The notes under the pieces: generated by a model
Seen by the model: only the letters and a program-made list of their open reading frames with translations
Told to the model about the DNA's origin: nothing
Databases searched by the model: none
Assembly: GCA_045629205.1 (NCBI GenBank)
Contig: JAZQQT010000067.1
Location: forward strand, 1-7,127
Source of the DNA: JAZQLP01 sp045629205
Lineage (GTDB): Bacteria > Bacillota > Clostridia > Oscillospirales > UBA644
Direction of reading: 5' to 3'
Length of the DNA stretch: 7,127 nucleotides
Position numbers and translations under genes: made by a program
Part shown: in pieces, positions 1 to 7,002 of the stretch
How positions within the stretch are numbered: position 1 is the first letter of the stretch
Layout of the letters: every line of letters starts with the position of its first letter

Positions 1-40
1 AACCGTCGGCGTCAGAGCTTCCGAAAACCCGTTCAAATAA
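1..40 (+). CDS. 3' end of an upstream beta-helix lipoprotein paralog (partial)
   Basis: Only the last 12 codons (2-37) and the TAA stop (38-40) are in the window. They encode TVGVRASENPFK. The last eight residues, RASENPFK, are identical to the ends of the genes at 143-2356 and 2451-4673, so this is the tail of another member of the same family. The preceding residues (TVGV, against SVAGP in those two genes) differ from every complete copy here, so it is a distinct paralog and not a repeat of one of the three. It is followed by the same terminator as the other copies. Function can only be inferred from the neighbours. Confidence 0.85.
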   Translation, partial: TVGVRASENPFK

Positions 41-56
41 TAATAAAACAGTAATC

Positions 57-86
57 AAGCGACCGTTTTTCGGTCGCTTTTCTTTT
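57..86 (+). terminator. Intrinsic terminator of the upstream paralog
   Basis: A 9-bp perfect stem (57-65 with 71-79) encloses a TTTTT loop and is followed by a T-tract broken by one C (TTTTCTTTT, counting from the end of the stem). The last two T residues are also the first two bases of the -35 box of the next gene. The other strand would have A residues after the hairpin, so it should terminate only + strand transcripts. Confidence 0.9.
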
Positions 87-113
87 GACAAAAGTTCAAA
101 AAAGGTATATAAT
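85..113 (+). promoter_or_regulatory. Consensus sigma-70/sigma-A promoter of beta-helix gene 1
   Basis: TTGACA at 85-90, a 17-bp spacer and TATAAT at 108-113 match the housekeeping consensus exactly in both boxes and in spacing. The expected start is the A near 120, giving a leader of about 23 nt with GGAGG at 133-137, five bases before the ATG at 143. The -35 box overlaps the end of the previous gene's terminator. I see no operator-like inverted repeat between the -10 box and the start codon. Confidence 0.9.
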
Positions 114-142
114 GTTTTTATCATATCTATCCGGAGGACACC

Positions 143-2356
143 ATGAAAAAAACACCGGCAATAATGATGATTCTCGTTCTGATTTTCTCGCTCATTACCG
201 CCTGCGCAGACAAACCGAGCGAACCGATTGAAGACGAACATAATTACGGCAAAATCATATACGTTTCTCCAAACGGAAACGACGAAAACAGCGGAGAAAA
301 AGACACTCCCGTTGCCTCTCTTACCGGCGCCGTCAAAGCAATGCGCGACTACCGTTCGCAAAACGGACTTCCCGAAGGCGGAATCAAAATCGAATTCGCA
401 ACAGGAACATATAACGTCACCGAGGGAATAACCTTGACGGCGGAAGACAGCGGCACCGAAGATTCGCCCGTTGTTTTTGCGGGAGCAAACGATGCGAAAG
501 TCCTTTTTAACGGCGGAATTTCCCTCAATCCCGCAGATTTCATGCCCGCAGACGAAAATTTCAAAGCACTTCTTCAAACCGAAGAAGCAAAACAGAACGT
601 CGTCATGATTGACCTTGCAAAAGCAGGATGCTACGATCTTAACGATACAAAAGACCTGGGAAACCTGGCTTCAGGTGACGACATACTGACATCAATGAAT
701 TTTACGGCATTCCGTCAGGAACTGTTTGTAAACGGTAAACGCAAAACTGTCGCGCGCTGGCCTAATGAACCTTATTGTCATCCGGAAATTGACACGACCG
801 CCACAACGGGCGATAACGGCACAGAGTATACAAAAATACTGATATCGGATGAAAAGGCAACAATATGGCGCAAAAATAATGCTATCAGATTTTACGGAAT
901 GCCGAAATATGAATGGTCACTTTGTTATCTTCCCGCCATCAACGTAGACAAAGATTCTTCCGCTCTTTTGTTTCCCGCAGATAACGGACTGACAAAAGAC
1001 TGTATGTACTATGTTTTCAACATTCCTCAGGAACTCGACTCTCCCGGAGAATATTATTGGGATACAACCGCAAACATTCTTTATTACTGGCCGGAAGAAG
1101 ATATAAATAAAGAAGAAATATTCTTTTCGCAATTCACTGAAACACCAATCAATTTTTTCAATTGCACAAACCTTACTTTTGCTAATCTTTCGGCAGGGTA
1201 TTTCCGCGGCGGTTTTTTATACGGATTCGGAGATCATATAACGATAAGCAACTGCAACATCTTTGACATGGGTGGTTCTGCGGTTATGTATCTTAAAGGA
1301 AATTATAATACCGTAAAAGGATGTCTCATACACGACCTCGCCGCAGGAGGAATCGTAATTTCAACCGGAGATATTACAACACAAACTTCCGGTCAGACAT
1401 TGATTACCGATAATATTTTTCATGATTGGGCGCAGATATTTACAGTATACAGACCGGCAGCGGAAATAAACGGAATCGGCGCAAAAATATCACACAACGA
1501 ATTTTATAACACTCATCATTCAGCCATAGAAATATGCGCGGCTCAGTGTGATGTAGAATACAATGATATTCATGATGTCTGCCTTGCGGCCGGAGACGGC
1601 GGCGCAATCTATACTTGGGGAAAATTTACATGGGCAGGAAATGTTTTCCGATACAATTACATTCATCAAGTCGGGGATATAATCAACACGGCATTGGGAA
1701 TTGAGCGCTGCGGTTTGGGTGCCGGAATGTTCTTCGATTTTTGGGGCAGATTTTCTGTCTGTTACGGTAACGTTTTCGTTGATGTAAAAGGATGCTGCAT
1801 GTGCGGAGCTTCCGGACACATGACATACGAAAACAATCTGTGCATCAACGTGGGAGAACCTATCAACATTTCATATTGGGGTGTTACCGAAAAACCTGAT
1901 ATTTATGATGATACATGGATTGAAGACGATATACGCCTTTATGATTATCTTAATCAAATTTGGAGATATTCTTCTCCCAGAACCGCTCTGTTTGTGGAAG
2001 TTGCGAACCAAGCAATAACTCCGAACTGTAAAGACCTTCCTCTTGCTGCCGCATACAATATTGTTCGAAACAATGTAAGATATATTGACACGTCAGCCAA
2101 TGTCAAATCATTTGATTGTGACAACAAAGAAATCTACACAAAAGACGGAATCATTCGAACAAGTGATTATTATTTTGCGCTTTCACCGTATATGGATAAT
2201 GCGTGTTATACCGACGTTGACCCCGGTTTTACCGATTACACAAACGGCGATTATAGATTAAAAGAAGATTCAAGAGTATTCCGGGATCTCATAGGTTTTG
2301 AACCGCTTGATGTTTCCGTTGCCGGTCCCAGAGCTTCCGAAAACCCGTTCAAATAA
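143..2356 (+). CDS. Right-handed parallel beta-helix lipoprotein, array copy 1
   Basis: This 737-residue protein is probably exported and anchored to the outer face of the membrane by a lipid. Residues 1-21 form a lipoprotein signal (KK, hydrophobic core, lipobox ITAC with Cys21), followed by an acidic linker to about residue 36. The beta-helix starts at about 37 (IIYVSPNGNDENSG). A middle domain starts at RQELFVNGKR (191-200) and ends near SPGEYYWDT (300-308) and YYWP (314-317). The main coils run from about 340 to 580, with N-T-V-x-G-C-x-I-H-D type turns. The end carries DVDPGFTDY and GPR. Conserved acidic sites include Asp485 in GDGGAIYTWG and Asp532 in FFDFWG; a Cys cluster (551, 552, 554) follows. 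The fold recalls GH141-like carbohydrate-active proteins, but enzyme activity and substrate are inferred. ATG 143 is set by GGAGG at 133-137. Residues 167-190 and much of the middle domain differ strongly from copies 2 and 3. Confidence 0.9.
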   Translation: MKKTPAIMMILVLIFSLITACADKPSEPIEDEHNYGKIIYVSPNGNDENSGEKDTPVASLTGAVKAMRDYRSQNGLPEGGIKIEFATGTYNVTEGITLTAEDSGTEDSPVVFAGANDAKVLFNGGISLNPADFMPADENFKALLQTEEAKQNVVMIDLAKAGCYDLNDTKDLGNLASGDDILTSMNFTAFRQELFVNGKRKTVARWPNEPYCHPEIDTTATTGDNGTEYTKILISDEKATIWRKNNAIRFYGMPKYEWSLCYLPAINVDKDSSALLFPADNGLTKDCMYYVFNIPQELDSPGEYYWDTTANILYYWPEEDINKEEIFFSQFTETPINFFNCTNLTFANLSAGYFRGGFLYGFGDHITISNCNIFDMGGSAVMYLKGNYNTVKGCLIHDLAAGGIVISTGDITTQTSGQTLITDNIFHDWAQIFTVYRPAAEINGIGAKISHNEFYNTHHSAIEICAAQCDVEYNDIHDVCLAAGDGGAIYTWGKFTWAGNVFRYNYIHQVGDIINTALGIERCGLGAGMFFDFWGRFSVCYGNVFVDVKGCCMCGASGHMTYENNLCINVGEPINISYWGVTEKPDIYDDTWIEDDIRLYDYLNQIWRYSSPRTALFVEVANQAITPNCKDLPLAAAYNIVRNNVRYIDTSANVKSFDCDNKEIYTKDGIIRTSDYYFALSPYMDNACYTDVDPGFTDYTNGDYRLKEDSRVFRDLIGFEPLDVSVAGPRASENPFK

Positions 2357-2364
2357 TTTTTTTT

Positions 2365-2394
2365 AAGCGACCGTTTTTCGGTCGCTTTTCTTTT
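2365..2394 (+). terminator. Intrinsic terminator of copy 1
   Basis: The same 9-bp stem and TTTTT loop as at 57 (stem 2365-2373 with 2379-2387) sit nine bases after the stop codon, preceded by a run of eight T and followed by TTTTCTTTT. The T-tract merges into the TTGACA of the next promoter. Confidence 0.92.
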
Positions 2395-2421
2395 GACAAA
2401 AATGCCGATATATGATACAAT
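2393..2421 (+). promoter_or_regulatory. Promoter of copy 2, extended -10 type
   Basis: TTGACA at 2393-2398, a 17-bp spacer and TACAAT at 2416-2421 form the promoter. A TG dinucleotide at 2413-2414, one base before the -10 box, gives an extended -10 element that copies 1 and 3 lack. The predicted start is the A near 2428. The spacer and leader differ in sequence from the other units, although the layout is the same. Confidence 0.87.
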
Positions 2422-2438
2422 AATCCGAAATCACAATA

Positions 2439-2444
2439 CGGAGA
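2439..2444 (+). promoter_or_regulatory. Ribosome binding site that fixes the start of copy 2
   Basis: CGGAGA lies six bases before the ATG at 2451 but directly abuts the in-frame ATG at 2445. Only the 2451 start has workable spacing, and it gives an MKK lipoprotein signal with Cys at residue 21, as in the other copies. The 2445 start would add Met-Ile in front and is less likely. Confidence 0.8.
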
Positions 2445-2450
2445 ATGATA

Positions 2451-4673
2451 ATGAAAAAATCGCTGTCTTTACTGCTTATTTTTGCCGTTATAATCACATT
2501 ATTTTCGGCATGCAATAAGCCGCAGGAACCTGTTGAAGAAGAACATGAATACGGCAAAATAATATACGTTTCGCCCGACGGAAACGACGAAAACAACGGT
2601 GAAAAAGGTTCACCCGTTGCGTCTCTAGTCGGCGCCGTCAAAGCAATGCGCGGCTACCGTTCGCAAAACGGACTCCCCGATGGCGGCATAAAGATAGAAT
2701 TCGCCGAAGGAACGTATAATGTTACCGAAGGAATCACGTTAACAGCCGAAGACAGCGGTGAAGAAGACAAACCCGTCGTGTTCACAGGTGCAAAAGGAGC
2801 CGAGGTCCTCTTTGACGGCGGCATAACCATTAAGCCGTCTGATTTTCTTCCTGCGGACGACGGTTTTAAATCCCTGCTTCAAACCGAAGAAGCAAAACAG
2901 AACGTCGTTATGCTTGACCTTGCAAAAGCGGGATGCTACGATCTTGATTCAACAAAGGAATACCTGCGTAAAAAAAGCACCGAATTCAATCCGAATACAT
3001 CTGCCGAATCCGATTACTACAGACAGGAACTTTTTGTAAACGGTAAACGTCAGTCTTTGGCACGCTGGCCCAACGAAACCTATTGCAATCCGGAAATCGA
3101 CAGAGAAGTCGGAGAATACGACTCAAAAGACGGATACGTTTTAATCTATATACCTGAGAAACAGGCAGACCTCTGGCGTTCAGTTGACAAAATAGAGTTT
3201 TACGGACTTCCCGTTTTCGAATGGGCAAACACGTGTTTACCCGATATCGATGTATCGGAAGAAGAGTCGGCACTTATGTTTCCCGTTTTCAAATCGGATT
3301 ACGGTATTACCTCCGACTGTCTGTATTACGTTTACAATATTCCATACGAACTTGATTCTCCCGGCGAATATTACTGGGACACAAAGACAAATTTTCTTTA
3401 TTACTGGCCGACAGAAGGATTCGAAACAGCCGGAATATCGTTTTCCCAGTTTGCAGGGGTTCCGTTTACACTTGACGGATGCTCGTATATTTCTTTTGAA
3501 AACCTTTCGGCGGTATCATTCCGCAACAGGTTCATAAACGGTGACGGTGACCACATATCCGTAAACGAATGTCATCTCTCCGGAATAGACGGCAGCACGG
3601 CCATGGCGGTCAGAGGAGATTACAACACTGTTAAGGGATGTCTTATTCACGACCTTGCCGCAGCCGGCATTATCATGACAACCGGAGATACAGCAACCCA
3701 GACTATGGGAAAAACCGTTGTGTCGGACAATATCATTTATGATTTTTCACAGATTTACACCATATGTAACCCTGCTGTCGGCATAAAAGGACACGGAGCA
3801 GAAGTTTCTCACAACGAAATATACAACTGCGCGCATTATGCGATAGAAATATGCGCAGGTCAATGCGACATAGCATACAACGACGTTCACGATTGCTGCC
3901 TCGAGGTCGGAGACGGCGGCGCGATTTACACGTGGGGAAGATTCACATGGGCAGGCAATGTCTTTAAGTATAACTATCTCCATCAGATAGGCGATATTCT
4001 CAACCCGATGTTCGGACTTTCAAGGCCGGGAGCCGGAGCCGGTATGTTCTTTGATTATTGGGGAAGATTCTCAACCTGTTACGGCAATATTTTCGTCGAT
4101 GTCAGAGGATGCTGCATGTGCGGAGCATCCGGACACATGACATACCGGAACAATCTCTGCATCAACGTCGGCGAGCCGATTAACATTTCTTACTGGGGCG
4201 TTACAGAAATGCCCGGTGCTTATGATAATACGTGGATTGCAGATGACATACGTCTTTATGATTATCTTAATCCGATTTGGAGATATTCTTCTCCGAGGAC
4301 AGCCATTTTCATTGAAGTAAACGATCAGAAAAGAAATATCAACTGCATGGATTTACCGCTCGCCGCAGCTTACAATATCGTTCAGAACAACGTCAGATTC
4401 ATCGATTCCGGCTCTGAATTTAAGCCTTTTGACTGCGATAACGAAGTAGACTACACCAAAGGCGGAATCATCCGAACAAGTGATTATTATTTCACGCTTT
4501 CACCGTATATGGATAATGCGTGTTATACCGACGTTGATCCCGGTTTTACCGATTACGCAAACGGTGATTATACATTAAGAGAAGACTCCCGTGTATTCAG
4601 AGACCTTATCGGCTTTGAACCGCTTGATGTTTCCGTTGCCGGCCCCAGAGCTTCCGAAAACCCGTTCAAATAA
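2451..4673 (+). CDS. Right-handed parallel beta-helix lipoprotein, array copy 2
   Basis: This 740-residue protein starts at ATG 2451 and not at the in-frame ATG 2445, because of ribosome-site spacing. The lipoprotein signal MKKSLSLLLIF...LFSAC puts the lipidated Cys at 21; Phe at -3 of the lipobox is slightly unusual. The beta-helix begins near 36 (KIIYVSPDGNDENNG). The middle domain runs from RQELFVNGKR (191-200) to SPGEYYWDT (303-311) and YYWP (317-320). Main coils run from about 343 to 583. Candidate functional acids are Asp488 (GDGGAIYTWG) and Asp535 (FFDYWG), 47 residues apart as in copy 1; the Cys cluster is at 554, 555 and 557. The protein has family length and no frameshift. It resembles copy 3 most closely in the middle, whereas its last 26 codons, stop and terminator are nearly identical to those of copy 1. 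The role is probably surface binding or cleavage of a polysaccharide; this is inference from the fold. Confidence 0.9.
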   Translation: MKKSLSLLLIFAVIITLFSACNKPQEPVEEEHEYGKIIYVSPDGNDENNGEKGSPVASLVGAVKAMRGYRSQNGLPDGGIKIEFAEGTYNVTEGITLTAEDSGEEDKPVVFTGAKGAEVLFDGGITIKPSDFLPADDGFKSLLQTEEAKQNVVMLDLAKAGCYDLDSTKEYLRKKSTEFNPNTSAESDYYRQELFVNGKRQSLARWPNETYCNPEIDREVGEYDSKDGYVLIYIPEKQADLWRSVDKIEFYGLPVFEWANTCLPDIDVSEEESALMFPVFKSDYGITSDCLYYVYNIPYELDSPGEYYWDTKTNFLYYWPTEGFETAGISFSQFAGVPFTLDGCSYISFENLSAVSFRNRFINGDGDHISVNECHLSGIDGSTAMAVRGDYNTVKGCLIHDLAAAGIIMTTGDTATQTMGKTVVSDNIIYDFSQIYTICNPAVGIKGHGAEVSHNEIYNCAHYAIEICAGQCDIAYNDVHDCCLEVGDGGAIYTWGRFTWAGNVFKYNYLHQIGDILNPMFGLSRPGAGAGMFFDYWGRFSTCYGNIFVDVRGCCMCGASGHMTYRNNLCINVGEPINISYWGVTEMPGAYDNTWIADDIRLYDYLNPIWRYSSPRTAIFIEVNDQKRNINCMDLPLAAAYNIVQNNVRFIDSGSEFKPFDCDNEVDYTKGGIIRTSDYYFTLSPYMDNACYTDVDPGFTDYANGDYTLREDSRVFRDLIGFEPLDVSVAGPRASENPFK

Positions 4674-4681
4674 TTTTTTTT

Positions 4682-4709
4682 AAGCGACCGTTTTTCGGTC
4701 GCTTTTTTT
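4682..4709 (+). terminator. Intrinsic terminator of copy 2
   Basis: The stem 4682-4690 with 4696-4704 and a TTTTT loop are identical to the terminators at 57 and 2365. The T-tract here is seven uninterrupted T, two bases shorter than in the other units and without the C, and its last two T are the start of the next TTGACA. Confidence 0.92.
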
Positions 4710-4736
4710 GACAAAAAATAAAAAAAGGTATATAAT
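4708..4736 (+). promoter_or_regulatory. Consensus promoter of copy 3
   Basis: TTGACA at 4708-4713, a 17-bp A-rich spacer and TATAAT at 4731-4736 match the consensus exactly. The bases from the second half of the spacer to just past the predicted start (A near 4743) match the promoter of copy 1. GGAGG at 4755-4759 lies five bases before the ATG at 4765. Confidence 0.9.
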
Positions 4737-4764
4737 GTTTTTATAATATTTTCCGGAGGATGCC

Positions 4765-6990
4765 ATGAAAAAACAGTTTGCAATAATGCTCATTCTCGCA
4801 TTGACTTTCTCATTGCTTACCGCGTGCGCAGACAAGCCGAGCGAACCGATTGAAGACGAACATAATTACGGCAAAATCATATACGTTTCTCCAAACGGAA
4901 ACGACGAAAACAACGGTGAAAAAGGTTCACCCGTTGCGTCTCTTGTCGGAGCCGTCAAAGCAATGCGCGACTACCGTTCGCAAAACGGACTTCCCGAAGG
5001 CGGAATCAAAATCGAATTCGCCGCAGGAACGTATAACATAACGGAAGGCATAACCTTAACCGCCGAAGACAGCGGTACAGAAGACAAACCGATAGTCTTT
5101 GCCGGAGCAAACGATGCGAAAGTCCTTTTTAACGGCGGAATTTCCCTCAATCCCGCAGATTTCATGCCCGCAGACGAAGATTTCAAAGCACTTCTTCAAA
5201 CCGAAGAAGCAAAACAGAACGTCGTAATGATCAATCTTGCAAAAGCCGGATGCTATGATCTTGATTCTGCAAAAGAATATTACAATAAAAAAAGCACCGA
5301 CATTGACCCGAACTTTTCTGCAGAAGCCGATTATTATCGACAGGAACTGTTTGTAAACGGTAAACGTCAGTCTCTTGCACGCTGGCCCAACGAACCCTAC
5401 TGTAATCCGGAAATCGACAGAGAAGTCGAAGAAAAAGATTCTAAAGAAGGATATGTTTTAATTTATATATCCGAAAAACAAGCAGAACTCTGGCGTTCGG
5501 TTGACAAAATAGAATTTTACGGGCTCCCCATTTTTGAATGGGCAAACACATGTATATCCGATATCGACGTAGCGGAAGATAAACCGGCGCTTATGTTTCC
5601 TGTTATCAAATCGGATTTCGGTATTACTTCTGACTGTCTGTATTACGTTTATAATATTCCATGCGAACTTGATTCTCCCGGAGAATATTACTGGGACACA
5701 AAGACAAATTTCCTTTATTACTGGCCGACAGACGAATTCGAAACGGCCGGAATATCGTTTTCACAGCTTTCAGAGGTTCCGTTTACACTTGACGAATGTT
5801 CGTATATTTCTTTAGAAAACCTTTCTGCCGTATCGTTCCGCAACAGTTTCATAAACGGCGAGGGAGATCACATTTCAATAAACAAATGTCATCTCTCAGG
5901 TATAGACGGCACCGCTGCAATAATAATCCAAGGGGACTACAACACCGTTACAGGATGTCTCATTCATGACCTTGCAGCCGGCGGCGTCATTATAACAACC
6001 GGAGATACCGCAACCCAGACTATGGGGAAAACAATTGTATCGGACAATATCATTTACGATTTCTCCCAGATTTACACTATATATAACCCTGCCGTCGGAA
6101 TAAAGGGCCACGGAGCCGAGGTTTCGCACAATGAAATATACAATTGTGCCCATTGTGCAATATCAATATGTGCCGGTCAGTGCGACATAGCATATAACAA
6201 CGTTCACGACTGCTGCCTCGAAGTCGGAGACGGCGGCGCAATTTATACTTGGGGAAGGTTCATCTGGGCTGGAAACGTCTTCCGGTATAACTATGTCCAT
6301 CGGATAGGTGATATTCTCAATCCGATACTCGGACTTTCAAGACCGGGCGCCGGGTCCGGGATGTTTTTTGATTTCTGGGGTAAATACTCCCTCTGTTACG
6401 GCAACGTTTTCGCCGATGTCAGAGGATGCTGCATGTGCGGAGCAGGCGGTCATATGACATACCAGAACAATCTCTGCATCAACGTCGGAGAACCAATCAA
6501 TATTTCATACTGGGGCGTTACTGACATGTCTAACGCTTATGACAATACTTGGCTTAAAGACGATATTCGGCGTTATGATTATCTTAATCGGATATGGCGA
6601 TTTTCTTCTCCTCGAACTGCACTTTTCGTCGAAGTTGCCGATCAGAAAATAAATCCGAACTGTATTGATCTGCCGCTCGCAGCAGCTTACAATATCGTAC
6701 AGAACAACGTCAGATTCATCGATTCAAACTCCGATTTTAAGCCTTTTGACTGCGATACCAAAGAAAACTACACAAAAGACGGAATCATCCGAACAAGTGA
6801 TTATTATTTTGCGCTTTCACCGTATATGGATAATGCGTGTTATACCGACGTTGATCCCGGTTTTACCGATTACGCAAACGGCGATTATTCTTTAAAGAAA
6901 GATTCCCGCGTGTTCCGCGATCTTATCGGCTTTGAAAATATCGATATGTCAGTTTTCGGACCGAGAGCCGCCGTAAATCCGTTCAAATAA
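4765..6990 (+). CDS. Right-handed parallel beta-helix lipoprotein, array copy 3
   Basis: This 741-residue protein has the lipoprotein signal MKKQFAIMLIL...LLTAC with Cys21 and the same linker (ADKPSEPIEDEHNYGK) as copy 1. The beta-helix starts near 37, the middle domain at RQELFVNGKR (192-201), and the main coils follow the SPGEYYWDT / YYWP segment. Candidate functional acids are Asp489 (GDGGAIYTWG) and Asp536 (FFDFWG); the Cys cluster is at 555, 556 and 558. In the AIEICA motif of copies 1 and 2, the Glu is Ser here (AISICA). The gene is a mosaic: parts of its first 460 bases are identical to copy 1, while its middle follows copy 2. Its last residues (ENIDMSVFGPRAAVNPFK) depart from the other copies. 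Synonymous differences from copy 2 are frequent while the protein is conserved, so it appears to be functional. A carbohydrate-active surface role is inferred from the fold only. Confidence 0.9.
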   Translation: MKKQFAIMLILALTFSLLTACADKPSEPIEDEHNYGKIIYVSPNGNDENNGEKGSPVASLVGAVKAMRDYRSQNGLPEGGIKIEFAAGTYNITEGITLTAEDSGTEDKPIVFAGANDAKVLFNGGISLNPADFMPADEDFKALLQTEEAKQNVVMINLAKAGCYDLDSAKEYYNKKSTDIDPNFSAEADYYRQELFVNGKRQSLARWPNEPYCNPEIDREVEEKDSKEGYVLIYISEKQAELWRSVDKIEFYGLPIFEWANTCISDIDVAEDKPALMFPVIKSDFGITSDCLYYVYNIPCELDSPGEYYWDTKTNFLYYWPTDEFETAGISFSQLSEVPFTLDECSYISLENLSAVSFRNSFINGEGDHISINKCHLSGIDGTAAIIIQGDYNTVTGCLIHDLAAGGVIITTGDTATQTMGKTIVSDNIIYDFSQIYTIYNPAVGIKGHGAEVSHNEIYNCAHCAISICAGQCDIAYNNVHDCCLEVGDGGAIYTWGRFIWAGNVFRYNYVHRIGDILNPILGLSRPGAGSGMFFDFWGKYSLCYGNVFADVRGCCMCGAGGHMTYQNNLCINVGEPINISYWGVTDMSNAYDNTWLKDDIRRYDYLNRIWRFSSPRTALFVEVADQKINPNCIDLPLAAAYNIVQNNVRFIDSNSDFKPFDCDTKENYTKDGIIRTSDYYFALSPYMDNACYTDVDPGFTDYANGDYSLKKDSRVFRDLIGFENIDMSVFGPRAAVNPFK

Positions 6991-7002
6991 TAAACAGTAA
7001 TC

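Larger units (their letters stand above)
46..181 (+). repeat. 136-bp direct repeat, left copy
   Basis: This segment covers the terminator, promoter, leader and first 13 codons of copy 1. It matches 6992-7127 with only two differences (A/G at 62 and 7008; C/T at 142 and 7088). The match probably continues past the window edge. Just upstream, the two spacers differ by a 4-base length change. Confidence 0.95.

Noticed and set aside
57..79. Repeated hairpins as a CRISPR, REP or mobile-element signature
   Set aside because: They occur once per gene, right after stop codons, with a T-tract on one side. Spacing of 2.3 kb with genes between excludes CRISPR, and there are no target duplications or transposase.
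41..142. Riboswitch, attenuator or small RNA in the intergenic spaces
   Set aside because: The leader between predicted transcript start and ATG is only about 22-23 nt, and the only stable hairpin lies upstream of the promoter as the terminator of the previous gene.
228..431. Short + frame open frame, repeated at 4850-5041
   Set aside because: It lies in another frame inside the lipoprotein gene, lacks its own ribosome site, and is conserved only because the sense DNA is.
349..564. Antisense open frame repeated at 4971-5186 with a similar predicted protein
   Set aside because: Both lie opposite the near-identical N-terminal tract of copies 1 and 3; their similarity comes from the conserved sense gene. 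No ribosome site or promoter supports them.
2445..2450. ATG at 2445 as start of copy 2
   Set aside because: It directly abuts the ribosome site; ATG 2451 has six-base spacing and gives an MKK signal aligned with the other copies.
2986..3273. 95-codon antisense frame, and the longer antisense frames at 1520-1819 and 3747-3983
   Set aside because: They are shadows of the beta-helix genes; their content is not conserved between copies as protein and no expression signals are seen.
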